Numbered from the stretch's first letter, positions 17,132 through 26,151 are shown. The stretch is 64,000 bases of DNA from Perlucidibaca piscinae DSM 21586 (GCF_000420045.1 NZ_ATUE01000005.1:558001-622000); one strand, 5' to 3'. Notes: a model not told the origin generated them from the letters alone. Numbers and translations: made by a program.

Positions 17132-18399
17132 GGTGCGCTCCGGCTTTCATCAGGCAGCAGAAATTCGAGATCAGCCCAGGTCAGGGCTGTCTGCATCTCC
17201 AGTTGCAAGGCTTGTAGCTGGGTATCCAGCAGAGTACGGCGTGCCGCAAGGACCTCACTGAGCGTGCCTCGACCGCCGCGCCAGGAAGCCAGAGCAGCCT
17301 GGGTGCGTGACTGGCTCAGTGGCAGGATCTGTTTACGGTAGCGTTGCAGCCGGTTCAGGCCGGACTGCCAGTCATCCACAAGGGCGCGTACTTCCGCGAC
17401 ATGGGCACGCAGCATGTCGTCACGCTCGGCTCGGGCTTGCTCGACCTGCGCCTGACGTGCGGCCAGCTCACGATTTTGGCGTCGTGCCTGATCCCATTGC
17501 AGGGGCAGCGACACCCCCACCGACACCATGTCGGAAAAGGCTGAACCACGCTGGGCGTAGCTGAGTTCAGCAGTCCAGTCGGCCTGCTTGTTGGCATCGG
17601 CCAGACGCGCATCGGTATCCGCCAGGGCGATGCGGCGCTCTTGCATGATCAGGTCCGGATGACGCGCCAGATGGCTCTCCAGATCCCCGACATCCAGGTG
17701 TGTGCGATCAAAGTCGGGCTTGCCGATCAGGGGCTGCCGGCTCTGGTCATCGCCAACCCATCGCGCCAGTGCGGATCGCGCCTGGCTGAGCTGACGATCC
17801 ATATCCTGCAACTGATCCTCAAGTAGCAGGATCTCGCCACGGGTATTGATCGTGTCGGCTTGGCTGGCACGACCACCACGGTAGGACGCCTCGCTGGCGA
17901 CCAACTGTTGTCGGGCCTGCTGCAGCTGTTCCTGCAACAGCGCACGCCGCTCCTGCAGGTAGTAACTGGTCAGCCAGGCCTTGCCGGAACTGCGCAGAAT
18001 CTCGCTCCGCACCAGGCCTTTGCCGGCATCGGCGACCTCAGCTTCGCGTTGCTGGCGCTCACGGCGCAGATCCAGCTTGTCGCTGCGGGTGAACTCCTGC
18101 GCCAGACCGATCTTGCGCATGGTCATGAAGTCGCGGGTCATGCTGAAGCGGTCGCTGCCATTCACCGGCAGGTTCTCGATGCCGATGCTCAGCATGGGAT
18201 CAGGGCGTTCGCCTGCGGCCACCGCCATCTCGCGCGCCGAGGCGATGGCGGCATCCTGGGCGACCAGCTGGCGGGATTGGCCAAGCGCGGCTTGCTGGGC
18301 TTCAAGGAAGCTCAGCGATGCTGCCGGCAAGGCAGCAGGCGCCAGCGCCACCAGCGCAAGCACCACCCGACCCAATGGCCGGGAAATACGGAAATTCAT
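17128..18399 (-). CDS. cusC: Outer membrane factor of the copper efflux system (CusC/TolC family)
   Basis: A 423-residue TolC-superfamily protein with a signal peptide ending near LPAAS and two internally repeated coiled-coil/beta-barrel halves (SFLEAQQAALGQSRQLV; later LSQARSALARWVG and TLLDTQLQALQLEM). It forms the outer membrane tunnel for CusBA. The ATG at MNFRIS has GAGG 9 bases upstream; a TTG six codons earlier is less likely. No lipobox is visible, unlike E. coli CusC. Confidence 0.88.
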   Translation of the reverse strand: MNFRISRPLGRVVLALVALAPAALPAASLSFLEAQQAALGQSRQLVAQDAAIASAREMAVAAGERPDPMLSIGIENLPVNGSDRFSMTRDFMTMRKIGLAQEFTRSDKLDLRRERQQREAEVADAGKGLVRSEILRSSGKAWLTSYYLQERRALLQEQLQQARQQLVASEASYRGGRASQADTINTRGEILLLEDQLQDMDRQLSQARSALARWVGDDQSRQPLIGKPDFDRTHLDVGDLESHLARHPDLIMQERRIALADTDARLADANKQADWTAELSYAQRGSAFSDMVSVGVSLPLQWDQARRQNRELAARQAQVEQARAERDDMLRAHVAEVRALVDDWQSGLNRLQRYRKQILPLSQSRTQAALASWRGGRGTLSEVLAARRTLLDTQLQALQLEMQTALTWADLEFLLPDESRSAP

Positions 18400-18500
18400 G
18401 AGGTGTTGCCTCGTCAATCAGGTTCAAAGCAATGAACAGCGCGTGCCATCACGACACACGGACAGATACGGCCAGGCGGAATGCCAGCCGGAACGAGGGC

Positions 18501-18884
18501 TTAATTCAGGAAGCGCTGGAAGCGGATAGACGGAGGGGGGTCTATGACTGAGGGATCAGGTGGACGGTAACTGGATGAGGAAATGTACTCAGCATCCGAC
18601 AGCTCGAACGGCTGAAGAAAGGCCAACAACAGAGGTGAGGCATCGACCGAGGTGGCTTGCTTGGCAAAGTCCGGGTGGCCGCTCAGGTGCTGGCAGACGG
18701 TCGTGCAGTCTGTTTCCGTAGTGCTTGTCTTGTCCCCGGCCTCATGACAGTCCGGCATGGCCGACATGCTGGTCTCAGCCGGGGTTGGTCCGACAGCGGC
18801 CATGACCTGCGCCTGGCAGATCGTGAAGATCGCCAGAACCAGGCTCATGAAGAGCGATAGGCGCTGTCGGTGGATGCGTTTCAT
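18501..18884 (-). CDS. Small periplasmic Cys/His protein of the copper operon
   Basis: A 127-residue protein with a signal peptide (SLFMSLVLAIFTICQAQVMA) and a short mature part containing DCHEAG and DCTTVCQHLSG, a possible metal-binding cluster, then a Pro-rich end (PPDPSVIDPPPSIRFQ). It precedes cusC, just as a comparable small protein precedes czcC at the other end of the island. The family is not firmly recognised; similar short proteins are found in copper operons. A periplasmic metal-binding or sensing role is inference. Confidence 0.6.
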   Translation of the reverse strand: MKRIHRQRLSLFMSLVLAIFTICQAQVMAAVGPTPAETSMSAMPDCHEAGDKTSTTETDCTTVCQHLSGHPDFAKQATSVDASPLLLAFLQPFELSDAEYISSSSYRPPDPSVIDPPPSIRFQRFLN

Positions 18885-18930
18885 GTCAAAAGTATCTGCC
18901 AGGTTCAGCCAAACGCCAAGGGCTCAGTGC

Positions 18931-19422
18931 TCACTCACCATGCCGAGCATAGATCGTAGCTTCCTCGCCATTGAAGAGCAGGGTCTCGTAGGGCATGCGT
19001 TGATCTCCCACCTCCATGCCAGGTGATCCCACCGGCATGCCTGGCACGGCCAGGCCCTGAGCCTTGGGCTTTTCCTGTAAAAGTCGCTTGATGTCCGCTG
19101 CCGCGACGTGTCCCTCGATCAGGTAGCCACCGACCGTGGCGGTATGGCAGGACACCAGGCGCGCTGGGATGCCTAGGCGCGACTTGACGGCATTCATGTC
19201 CTCTTCGTCATGGACCTCGACAGCAAAGCCCTCGGCCTTGAGGTGGTCCACCCACTTGCCACAGCATCCGCAGGTCGGGCTTTTATGAACCACGATGGTG
19301 TCAGCCACCGCCTGGGCGATTGGCTGGGGAGCCTTGTCAGAAAACAGACTGAGAGCGCCCAAACCGCCAATGATCAAGACCAGCAGACCGATGGCCCAGA
19401 ATGTGTTGCGTGATCGACTCAT
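18931..19422 (-). CDS. DUF411 metal-binding protein
   Basis: A 163-residue protein with an N-terminal membrane anchor (FWAIGLLVLIIGGLGALSLF) and a thioredoxin-like DUF411 domain whose signature CGCCGKWVDHL carries three Cys. SCHTATVGGYLIEGHVAA is also typical of the family. DUF411 proteins recur in copper-resistance operons and are thought to bind copper in the periplasm. The ATG overlaps the cytochrome stop (ATGA), so the two are coupled. The mature end is Met-containing. Confidence 0.85.
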   Translation of the reverse strand: MSRSRNTFWAIGLLVLIIGGLGALSLFSDKAPQPIAQAVADTIVVHKSPTCGCCGKWVDHLKAEGFAVEVHDEEDMNAVKSRLGIPARLVSCHTATVGGYLIEGHVAAADIKRLLQEKPKAQGLAVPGMPVGSPGMEVGDQRMPYETLLFNGEEATIYARHGE

Positions 19423-20006
19423 GGTGTCATGCCTTGCTCGGTGTGCCCTGCGTGACCGGTCATGGGTTCCGCGCGGGCCGTCAGTATTTGATATTGCGTC
19501 GGGTCAAGCGCCGGCAACTTCTGCAGGAAGGCGACCATGGCCCAGATCCTGGCATCATCATGGGTTTTGCCCCAGGCCGGCATGCCGGAGGCCTTGATGC
19601 CGTGCTTGATGATCCAGAACTGGCGGGCAGCACTGGCGGCTGCATCGCCATGATCGTCACCATCATGGCCATGTTCAGCGGCACCCTTGGCCAGATTAGG
19701 CGGTTGTGGGTACAAACCCATGGCCATGTCAGAGCTTTTCACGCCGGGCTTGAGATGGCAGCCCGCGCACATGTCATTGTAATCCGCGCCGCCACTGAGC
19801 AGCATCTGAGGATCATCGAGAGGCGGTACGGCAATGTCTTTGCTACGCACAGCAATCGAACGCTCACGCAAGGTCTCCAGCGCCCAGTAGACCGGCTTGG
19901 TGTGTTCGTCATCGGCCCCCATGGAGTAGATACCGGAGTAGAGAAAGCCCAGCCCTGCAAGCGCACCCAGCGCGCCCAGTCCCAGCAAGATCTTCAGCGT
20001 TTTCAT
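19419..20006 (-). CDS. c-type cytochrome
   Basis: A 195-residue protein with an N-terminal signal or membrane anchor and one haem c motif, CAGCH, at about residue 80. A distal Met ligand is probably in KASGMPAWG. A His/Asp-rich stretch (EHGHDGDDHGDAA) between the two could bind metal. It lies directly downstream of the multicopper oxidase gene and upstream of the DUF411 gene, and probably exchanges electrons with one of them in the periplasm. Its redox partner is inferred from context only. Confidence 0.82.
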   Translation of the reverse strand: MKTLKILLGLGALGALAGLGFLYSGIYSMGADDEHTKPVYWALETLRERSIAVRSKDIAVPPLDDPQMLLSGGADYNDMCAGCHLKPGVKSSDMAMGLYPQPPNLAKGAAEHGHDGDDHGDAAASAARQFWIIKHGIKASGMPAWGKTHDDARIWAMVAFLQKLPALDPTQYQILTARAEPMTGHAGHTEQGMTP

Positions 20007-20021
20007 GAGTCGACTCCGGGT

Positions 20022-21488
20022 TTAGCCGCCATGGCCTGAGTGATCCATACCCGGCATATCGGGCATGCTTTCCGGTGCGCTAGTAGGTTTCTGGGCGGGT
20101 GAGCCATAGGGATTACGTCGCACAGGCTCACCGAAATCGGGGCTCTTGCTGACACGCCGGGCAATCTTGTCCTTGGGGTAGCGATACCAGCCAGGGTCAG
20201 TGAAGTCATTGGTCCGCTGGTCATCGCGCACCTTGACCACGGTGAACATGCCACCCATTTCGATGGGGCCGAACTGACCTTCGCCCGCCATCATCGGCAG
20301 CGTGTTCTCCGGCCCCTTGAGGCCCATGGCGACATGGCCGCCATGCTCCGACATGCCATTGCGCCCCATCGCGCCATAGCCCGGCAACATCTTGCGAATC
20401 TCGGCCTCGACGCCGGACTGATCGACCCCGGCCGGGTTAGGTATGCCATGCCCCATCGGACCCATGGTGTGGTGAGCCATGTGGCAGTGCAGTGCCCAGT
20501 CACCCGGCTCGGTGGCCACAAATTCGATATCGCGCATCTGGCCCACGCCGACGATCTCGGTCACTTCCCTGCGCCACTGGGCTTTCGGCCAGCGCCCCGC
20601 ATCACTGCCGGTGACCCAGAAGGGGTTGCTGTGCAAATGGATGGGGTGATTCCACATTGACAGGTTGCCAATGCGAATACGCATGCGCTCGCCGGTCCGC
20701 ATGACCAAGGGATCAATCGCCGGGAAGACCTTGCTGTTGAAAGACCAGAGGTCGAAGTCCTGCATCACGGAGGGGTCTGGTCGATAGGTGCCGGGATGCA
20801 ACGCCCAGTTGTGCAACAGGAAGGCGTAATCCCGGTCCACCGGTACCTCTTCACCCGCCTTGGGATGGATGATGAACAGACCCATCATGCCGAAGGCCAT
20901 CTGGGTCATCTCGTCCGCATGCGGGTGGTACATGTGGGTGCCGTGCTGCTTCAGCGTGAACTCGTAGACAAAGGTCTCGTTCGGTCCGATGGCCGGCTGA
21001 TTGAGGCCTGCCACTCCGTCATAGCCGGCCGGCAGGTCTATGCCATGCCAATGCACACTGGTCGGCTCGCCGAGTCGATTGGTGACGAAGATACGAACGC
21101 GATCACCCTCGACGGCCTCCAGCGTCGGCCCTGGCGTAGTGCCGTTATAGCCCCAGCACTTGGCGCGCGAGCCCGGTGCGAACTCGTGCTCAATCTCTTC
21201 GGCAACGAGGTGAAACTCTTTGACCCCGCCGTTCATTTTGTACGGCAGTGTCCAGCCATTGAGCGTGCGCACCGGCAAGTAACCTTGTGGGTGCCGCTTG
21301 GCCTTGGTTGCTGCAAGGCTTGGGGAGGCCGAAGCACGGGGCATGCTCGTGCCGGCCATTCCTTCCATACCAGCCATACTAGACATGTCATGGCTCATGG
21401 GCTGGGCTGAGGCGTTACGAGCAGCCCCAGCCATCAGGCCGACGCCGCCTACACCAACCCATTGCAGCAAATCGCGTCGAGAGATCAT
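20022..21488 (-). CDS. copA: Periplasmic multicopper oxidase (CopA-like)
   Basis: The 488-residue protein has a twin-arginine signal (SRRDLLQW) and a Met-rich segment (SHDMSSMAGMEGMAGTSMP). All four copper-binding motifs are present: HWHG, HMYHPHAD, HPIHLH and HCHMAHHTMG. It is shorter than PcoA/CopA (about 600 residues) but has the same type of cupredoxin arrangement. It probably oxidises Cu(I) in the periplasm. The C-terminus is again Met/His-rich (MPDMPGMDHSGHGG). Its ATG overlaps the upstream stop as TAATG, behind a GGAGG site. Confidence 0.9.
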   Translation of the reverse strand: MISRRDLLQWVGVGGVGLMAGAARNASAQPMSHDMSSMAGMEGMAGTSMPRASASPSLAATKAKRHPQGYLPVRTLNGWTLPYKMNGGVKEFHLVAEEIEHEFAPGSRAKCWGYNGTTPGPTLEAVEGDRVRIFVTNRLGEPTSVHWHGIDLPAGYDGVAGLNQPAIGPNETFVYEFTLKQHGTHMYHPHADEMTQMAFGMMGLFIIHPKAGEEVPVDRDYAFLLHNWALHPGTYRPDPSVMQDFDLWSFNSKVFPAIDPLVMRTGERMRIRIGNLSMWNHPIHLHSNPFWVTGSDAGRWPKAQWRREVTEIVGVGQMRDIEFVATEPGDWALHCHMAHHTMGPMGHGIPNPAGVDQSGVEAEIRKMLPGYGAMGRNGMSEHGGHVAMGLKGPENTLPMMAGEGQFGPIEMGGMFTVVKVRDDQRTNDFTDPGWYRYPKDKIARRVSKSPDFGEPVRRNPYGSPAQKPTSAPESMPDMPGMDHSGHGG

Positions 21489-21814
21489 TAGTGGCCTCCG
21501 TGCTCCGGCATCGCCATGTCATTGCTCATGCCAGGCATCTTGCTATGGTCCATGCCCTGCATTTTGCTGTGATCCATGGGGGCGGCCTTGTTGTCAGCCG
21601 GCTTCTTGGTGGGCATGCACTTCATGTGCATGGCTTTCATCACCGGGTCATTCATATCCATCTTGGACATGTCCATCTTGGTCATAGCAGCACAATCCGG
21701 ACCGGCCTTGGCAGCCGCCGCTTCAGCAGCATGCAGGGCGGGGTCATGAGCAAAGGCGCTCTGGGTAGCCAGCAGCAACCCGGCAATCAGGGCGGTGTGG
21801 TTTGCGATTTTCAT
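21488..21814 (-). CDS. Met-rich periplasmic copper-binding protein
   Basis: A 108-residue protein with a signal peptide ending ...SAFA and a mature chain dominated by Met, His, Asp and Lys: MTKMDMSKMDMN, then MKAMHMKCM, then repeated MDHSKM-GM units and a final PEHGGH. Such sequences bind Cu(I)/Cu(II) loosely and act as periplasmic copper sinks. It has no globular domain that can be recognised. It is coupled to the multicopper oxidase gene, which carries the same MDHS-type motifs. Confidence 0.8.
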   Translation of the reverse strand: MKIANHTALIAGLLLATQSAFAHDPALHAAEAAAAKAGPDCAAMTKMDMSKMDMNDPVMKAMHMKCMPTKKPADNKAAPMDHSKMQGMDHSKMPGMSNDMAMPEHGGH

Positions 21815-21854
21815 GATGTAGCTCCTCAGGGGTTCAGTGGTCGTGAAGTGGTTT

Positions 21855-23504
21855 TCAATGGCCTTGGTGAGGCGATGTAGTGGGTGCTGTTTCAGGTACA
21901 GGAGCTGCGGTTGAGTCGGCAGGCTCCATGCCAGTCATTCCGCTGTGGTCCATACCACTCATCTCGCCCATGCTGCTCATGTCATGACCCGTCATGGCAG
22001 GCTGATTCAGCGGCACAGAAGTGCCGTGCTGGCTGTGATCCATGCCTTCCATTGTCATGCCCCCCATCGCCGGCATGCTGTGACCCGCATGTCCCGTGTT
22101 GGTGGGAGCCGCCTCCGACAGCACGACTGGGCTTATGCTGAGTTCGCCGATACGGGTGTCGCTGGGCAACGCACCGCCCACAGCTCGGGCCAGATCCACG
22201 CGCGACGTCCAGTAATCGCGCAAGGTCGCCAGGTAGCCCTCATAGGCGCTGTATTCTTCCTTCTTGGCGAGCAGCAGCTCGAACTGCCCCACGATCATGT
22301 AGTTCTGCAATTCCTGTGTGCGAGCCACGATGGCCTCGCGCTGCGGGATGAGCCCGCGCTGGTGGCGCAGGACACGTGTCCGGGCGGAAACCATGCGCGC
22401 ATAGGCCTTGGAAATGCCGTTGGCGACCTCACCCTCCAGCAGGGCGACATTGGCCTTGGACTGCTCCTGCAAGGCCTCTGCGCGCAGAACACCACTGCCC
22501 GACTTGCCGAACAGCGGTAGCTCGAAGGCCACCGTCGGCCCGAGGGAGCGTGAGCGATCAAAGTCACGCTCGCCCGCTATGCCAACCTCCAGGAAGGGTA
22601 CCCAGCGCAAGGTTCTGGCCAGCCCCAGGACATCGTTCGAGCGCTCGACCCGCATCCGCTCAGCGACCAGATCGAGACGCTGCCTCAAGCCAAGATCGAT
22701 CAGTTCCTGCGCCGATGACTCATCCGCGACCGGCATAGGCAGGCGCGCATCCAGATGCCACGGCTTGTTGCTGGGCAAACCCATCAAGGTATTGAGCGAC
22801 ACCCGTGCCGACTCCGCTTCAGCCTGCGCGGCCTCCTGATCGAGCTCGGCCTGCTCCGCCGCTGCCTGTTCGCGCGCCAGCTCCAGCGCATTGATGTTGC
22901 CCGCATCATGGAACCGTTTGGCGAGATCCGCAGAGGCGCGAGCGGCCTTGGCAATGACCATACGCATCTGAGCGATCTGGGCGCTGCCAACCGCTTCGAA
23001 ATAGGCCTCGTTCACGTCCGCAGCCAGCCCCTGCAAAGACAAGGCAGTCTCAGCCTGTAGACGAGTCAGCTCGGCTTTGGCCAGACGACTGCGACTGCGG
23101 ATAAACAGGAGGTCGGTGAAGTTCTGTGCCAGGCCGTAGCCCAGCTGGGTCGCGTCACCGCTGACGTTGGAGTTCATGGCCGCAAACGACAGGACCGGGT
23201 TGGATAACCGGCTGACCTCCACCCAGTCCGCCTGATTCAGACCCAGCCGGGCATACTCCAGACGTACCCTGGGGTTGCGCAGCAAGGCCACACCCACTGC
23301 CCGCTCCACCGTCAACGGCTGCGCCAACAAGGTATCCACCTGCTGGGTCAGATCCTCGTCTTTCGCTCGCATACTGGTGGGCCTGGCTGCCAGGCCAGGA
23401 TCTCGTGCCTTGACCAGCTCGTTGACGTTCGCCAGTCCGCGGTCAGCAGGCAGGGAAGCGCAGCCTGCCAGCACCAGCACAATCCCTACCGGCAGCAGAC
23501 GCAT
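21855..23504 (-). CDS. TolC-family outer membrane lipoprotein with a Met/His-rich tail
   Basis: From the chosen ATG the protein has 549 residues: a short lipoprotein signal (VLVLAGCAS), a complete outer membrane factor with its two repeats, and a roughly 90-residue C-terminal extension full of MxGMDHS, GHSM and HQGH motifs. In-frame ATGs at 23555 and 23588 would add up to 28 residues, but would bury the lipoprotein signal. It is the first gene of the copper operon and a second outer membrane factor besides CusC. The tail suggests a copper store or gate in the periplasm and is not part of the usual TolC fold. Confidence 0.82.
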   Translation of the reverse strand: MRLLPVGIVLVLAGCASLPADRGLANVNELVKARDPGLAARPTSMRAKDEDLTQQVDTLLAQPLTVERAVGVALLRNPRVRLEYARLGLNQADWVEVSRLSNPVLSFAAMNSNVSGDATQLGYGLAQNFTDLLFIRSRSRLAKAELTRLQAETALSLQGLAADVNEAYFEAVGSAQIAQMRMVIAKAARASADLAKRFHDAGNINALELAREQAAAEQAELDQEAAQAEAESARVSLNTLMGLPSNKPWHLDARLPMPVADESSAQELIDLGLRQRLDLVAERMRVERSNDVLGLARTLRWVPFLEVGIAGERDFDRSRSLGPTVAFELPLFGKSGSGVLRAEALQEQSKANVALLEGEVANGISKAYARMVSARTRVLRHQRGLIPQREAIVARTQELQNYMIVGQFELLLAKKEEYSAYEGYLATLRDYWTSRVDLARAVGGALPSDTRIGELSISPVVLSEAAPTNTGHAGHSMPAMGGMTMEGMDHSQHGTSVPLNQPAMTGHDMSSMGEMSGMDHSGMTGMEPADSTAAPVPETAPTTSPHQGH

Positions 23505-23635
23505 GCCGTGGCGACCCCGCACTGAAGCGCCGGATGGCCTGGTCTGAGAAGACATGAACGACGGCATGCAGAACCCCATCACGAACATTTGATGGGGTCA
23601 TCATGCGACGGGCATCAGGACAGGAACCTGACCTC

Positions 23636-23668
23636 AAGATTACATTTTTGTCAGCCTGACTTAATCTT
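23636..23668. promoter_or_regulatory. Candidate CopR box in the divergent promoter region
   Basis: AAGATTA and TAATCTT form a perfect 7-bp inverted repeat 19 bases apart. The interior carries TTACATTTTTGTCAG, which resembles the cop/cus boxes bound by CopR-type regulators. It lies between the copper operon and copR and could control both. Confidence 0.5.
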
Positions 23669-23719
23669 GCGCAAACCCGCTAGTGTTCCATCAGAGCAAG
23701 CTGCAGAGAGGGGGCGGAT

Positions 23720-24412
23720 GTGAAAATCCTGCTGGTTGAAGATGAAGCCAAGACCGGTGAGTACCTCAAAAAAGGGCTCACCGAAGCGGGCTACAGCACC
23801 GATTGGGTGACCGACGGCCTGAGCGGGCATCATCAGGCGCTGACGGGTGACTACGATCTGGTCATCCTTGATGTCATGCTGCCTGAAATCACGGGTTGGC
23901 AGGTGCTGGCAGGTATCCGCAAGGCGGGACTGTCGATGCCGGTGCTTTTTCTCACCGCACGCGACCAAGTGGAGGATCGCGTCAAGGGCCTTGAGCTGGG
24001 TGCTGACGACTATCTCGTCAAACCTTTTGCGTTTGCCGAGTTGCTGGCCCGCGTGCGCACCCTGCTGCGCCGGGGTCGCTCGCGCGACACCGACACGCTC
24101 AAAGTCGCCGATCTGGAGCTGGACCTGCTGCGCCGCCGCGCCATCCGGGCTGGTCGCCGCATCGACCTCACCGCCAAGGAGTTCGCGCTGCTGGAGCTGC
24201 TGATGCGCCGCCAGGGCGAAGTGCTGCCACGCTCTCTGATCGCCTCCCAGGTCTGGGACATGAACTTCGACAGCGACACCAATGTCGTCGAAGTCGCCAT
24301 CAAGCGCCTGCGCACCAAGGTCGATACCGGCTTTGACACCAAGCTGATCAATACCCTGCGTGGCATGGGCTATGTCATGGAGGCCACGTCAGATGATGCG
24401 TCTGCTACCTGA
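23720..24412 (+). CDS. copR: Copper-responsive OmpR-family response regulator
   Basis: A 230-residue regulator with a receiver domain (MKILLVEDE, phospho-acceptor Asp51 in VILDVMLP, Lys in LVKPFAFAEL) and an OmpR-type winged helix ending VEVAIKRLRTKVD ... LRGMGYVME. It starts with GTG just after a G-rich ribosome-binding site. Family and setting, divergent from the copper operon and overlapping the sensor kinase gene, point to CopR/CusR. It is expected to bind the dyad in the intergenic region. Confidence 0.93.
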   Translation: MKILLVEDEAKTGEYLKKGLTEAGYSTDWVTDGLSGHHQALTGDYDLVILDVMLPEITGWQVLAGIRKAGLSMPVLFLTARDQVEDRVKGLELGADDYLVKPFAFAELLARVRTLLRRGRSRDTDTLKVADLELDLLRRRAIRAGRRIDLTAKEFALLELLMRRQGEVLPRSLIASQVWDMNFDSDTNVVEVAIKRLRTKVDTGFDTKLINTLRGMGYVMEATSDDASAT

Positions 24413-25769
24413 CTCCATCACCGCGCGCACCAGCGTTCTCTTTACCCTGCTCGCAGCCCTTGTCTTTGTGGTAATGGGGCTGGTGATTCAGGTATCGGTC
24501 AATCGGCATTTTGCCGAGCAAGACCGGGCGGCCGTGTCCGGCAAGCTGGAGTTGATCAGCAACATCCTGCTCAGCCCGACAACCGAGAATAATGAGACGC
24601 GCATACGCCGGCAACTCGCCAGTGCACTGGTCGGTCACCATGACTTGGTGGTGCGGGTGCAGGATGCCCGTGGCCAGGAGGTATTCGCATCGGGTCACGA
24701 TGGGCTGCCGCCGCCGGCGCTACAGACTGTGACACCTGGTGCGACGTTGAAAGTCTGGTCGGATGGTGAGCATGACTACCGACTGGCCGTGGTCGATGTG
24801 GCGGGGCCGGAGCACCGCTGGCGTGTAGGCATCGCCATCAACACCTTGCATCATGAAGTCTTTCTCCGCGCTTTCGAGCGCGAGCTGCTCCTGATTGGTG
24901 TCGGTGGGCTGGTGCTCATGGCTGCGCTGGGTTGGTTGGCCGTCCGGCGCGGCCTGATGCCGCTGCAGCGCATGGCCGTGGTCGCCGAAGGTATCTCCGC
25001 CAAGCATCTGCAGGATCGGCTGTCCACAGCGACTGTGCCGGTCGAGCTGGAGACACTGGCCAGCGCCTTCAACGCCATGCTGGATCGCCTTAGCGACTCA
25101 CTGGAGCGATTGTCAGCGTTTTCGTCTGATTTGGCGCACGAGCTGCGGACCCCGGTCAACAACCTCATGACACAGACACAGGTGCTGCTATCCAAGCCGC
25201 GTTCGGATGAGGACTATCGCGAGGTGCTGTACTCCAATCTGGAGGAGTTCGAGCGCTTGGCGCGCATGATCGGTGACATGCTGTTCCTGGCCAAGGCGGA
25301 CAACGGCCTGATCATCCCGCATCGGGAAGCTGTGCAGCTGGCCGACGAGGTCACGGCCGTGCTGGAGTTCTACGAGGCCCTGGCCGCCGACAAGTCACTC
25401 GTCCTGCACGCCAGAGGGCAGGCGGTGGTCATGGGTGATGCCCTGATGTTGCGCCGCGTGATCAGCAACCTGGTGTCCAATGCTGTGCGCCACGCCTACC
25501 CGGATACAGTCATCAGTGTGGCTATCTCCACGCATGGACACGACGCCTGCCTCACCGTCCAGAATACGGGCGATACCATTTCCGAACAGCATCTGCCGCA
25601 TCTCTTTGAGCGCTTCTATCGAGCGGATGGCGCGCGCCAGCGTACCGAGGAAGGTGTCGGGCTCGGACTGGCCATCACGCGATCCATCGTGATTGCCCAT
25701 CAAGGAAAGATTGAAGTCAGCTCTCGACCAGGGGTGACGCAACTCACCATCAAGCTGCCGATGGCCTGA
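24393..25769 (+). CDS. copS: Heavy-metal sensor histidine kinase
   Basis: The 458-residue kinase has two membrane helices around a periplasmic sensor domain of about 130 residues, a HAMP region, the H-box FSSDLAHELRTPVNNLM, an N-box (LVSNAVRHAY) and the G-box GVGLGLAITRSI. The layout matches CusS/CopS sensors of periplasmic copper or silver. The start overlaps the copR end by about 20 bases at an ATGATG with GGAGG upstream. Confidence 0.91.
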   Translation: MMRLLPDSITARTSVLFTLLAALVFVVMGLVIQVSVNRHFAEQDRAAVSGKLELISNILLSPTTENNETRIRRQLASALVGHHDLVVRVQDARGQEVFASGHDGLPPPALQTVTPGATLKVWSDGEHDYRLAVVDVAGPEHRWRVGIAINTLHHEVFLRAFERELLLIGVGGLVLMAALGWLAVRRGLMPLQRMAVVAEGISAKHLQDRLSTATVPVELETLASAFNAMLDRLSDSLERLSAFSSDLAHELRTPVNNLMTQTQVLLSKPRSDEDYREVLYSNLEEFERLARMIGDMLFLAKADNGLIIPHREAVQLADEVTAVLEFYEALAADKSLVLHARGQAVVMGDALMLRRVISNLVSNAVRHAYPDTVISVAISTHGHDACLTVQNTGDTISEQHLPHLFERFYRADGARQRTEEGVGLGLAITRSIVIAHQGKIEVSSRPGVTQLTIKLPMA

Positions 25770-25899
25770 TGGGCCAGCAAGCCGGCTTAAGTCTGCCGCA
25801 TGGATAGCGAGCTGCGCCTGCACCACGAGGCGACTGCGCACTTTCGAAGTAGTCGCATGGGAGTCGAAGCCATTTCAAAACGCGCCCCTGAGACTCCGC

Positions 25900-26151
25900 T
25901 CAGGTTTCACTACCAGAACATGCCCACTCCAGCGTCTCTTGCAAGTCCTGATGCAACGCATCGAAGGTACAGCGGGCACGCAGACAAGCCTGCTCGACCA
26001 ATGGCCGCTGCTCCCTATCGACGGTGCTCAACAGCGCTTCCAGCCTCAAGCAACAGGCATGTGCAGCATCCCGCTTGGCACGAAGGTCACTGACCGTCAG
26101 CTGCTCATTCAACTGACGCAAAGTTTCCGAGATTTCATGCTCGACACTCAT
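25900..26151 (-). CDS. Small helical Cys-containing protein, hypothetical
   Basis: An 83-residue protein that overlaps the ynfA stop by ATGA and has GGAG in front, both signs of a real coupled gene. It is predicted helical, with four regularly placed cysteines (HACCLRLEALL, QACLRARC) plus EWACSG near the end. It has no signal peptide or membrane segment, so it would be cytoplasmic. The family is not recognised. It is last in the zinc/cobalt half of the island and could be a metal-binding accessory, but this is speculation. Confidence 0.6.
   Translation of the reverse strand: MSVEHEISETLRQLNEQLTVSDLRAKRDAAHACCLRLEALLSTVDREQRPLVEQACLRARCTFDALHQDLQETLEWACSGSET

Noticed and set aside
21855..23504. 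PcoB-like copper resistance protein
   Set aside because: The Met/His-rich tail is reminiscent of PcoB, but the body has the two repeats of a TolC-type channel.
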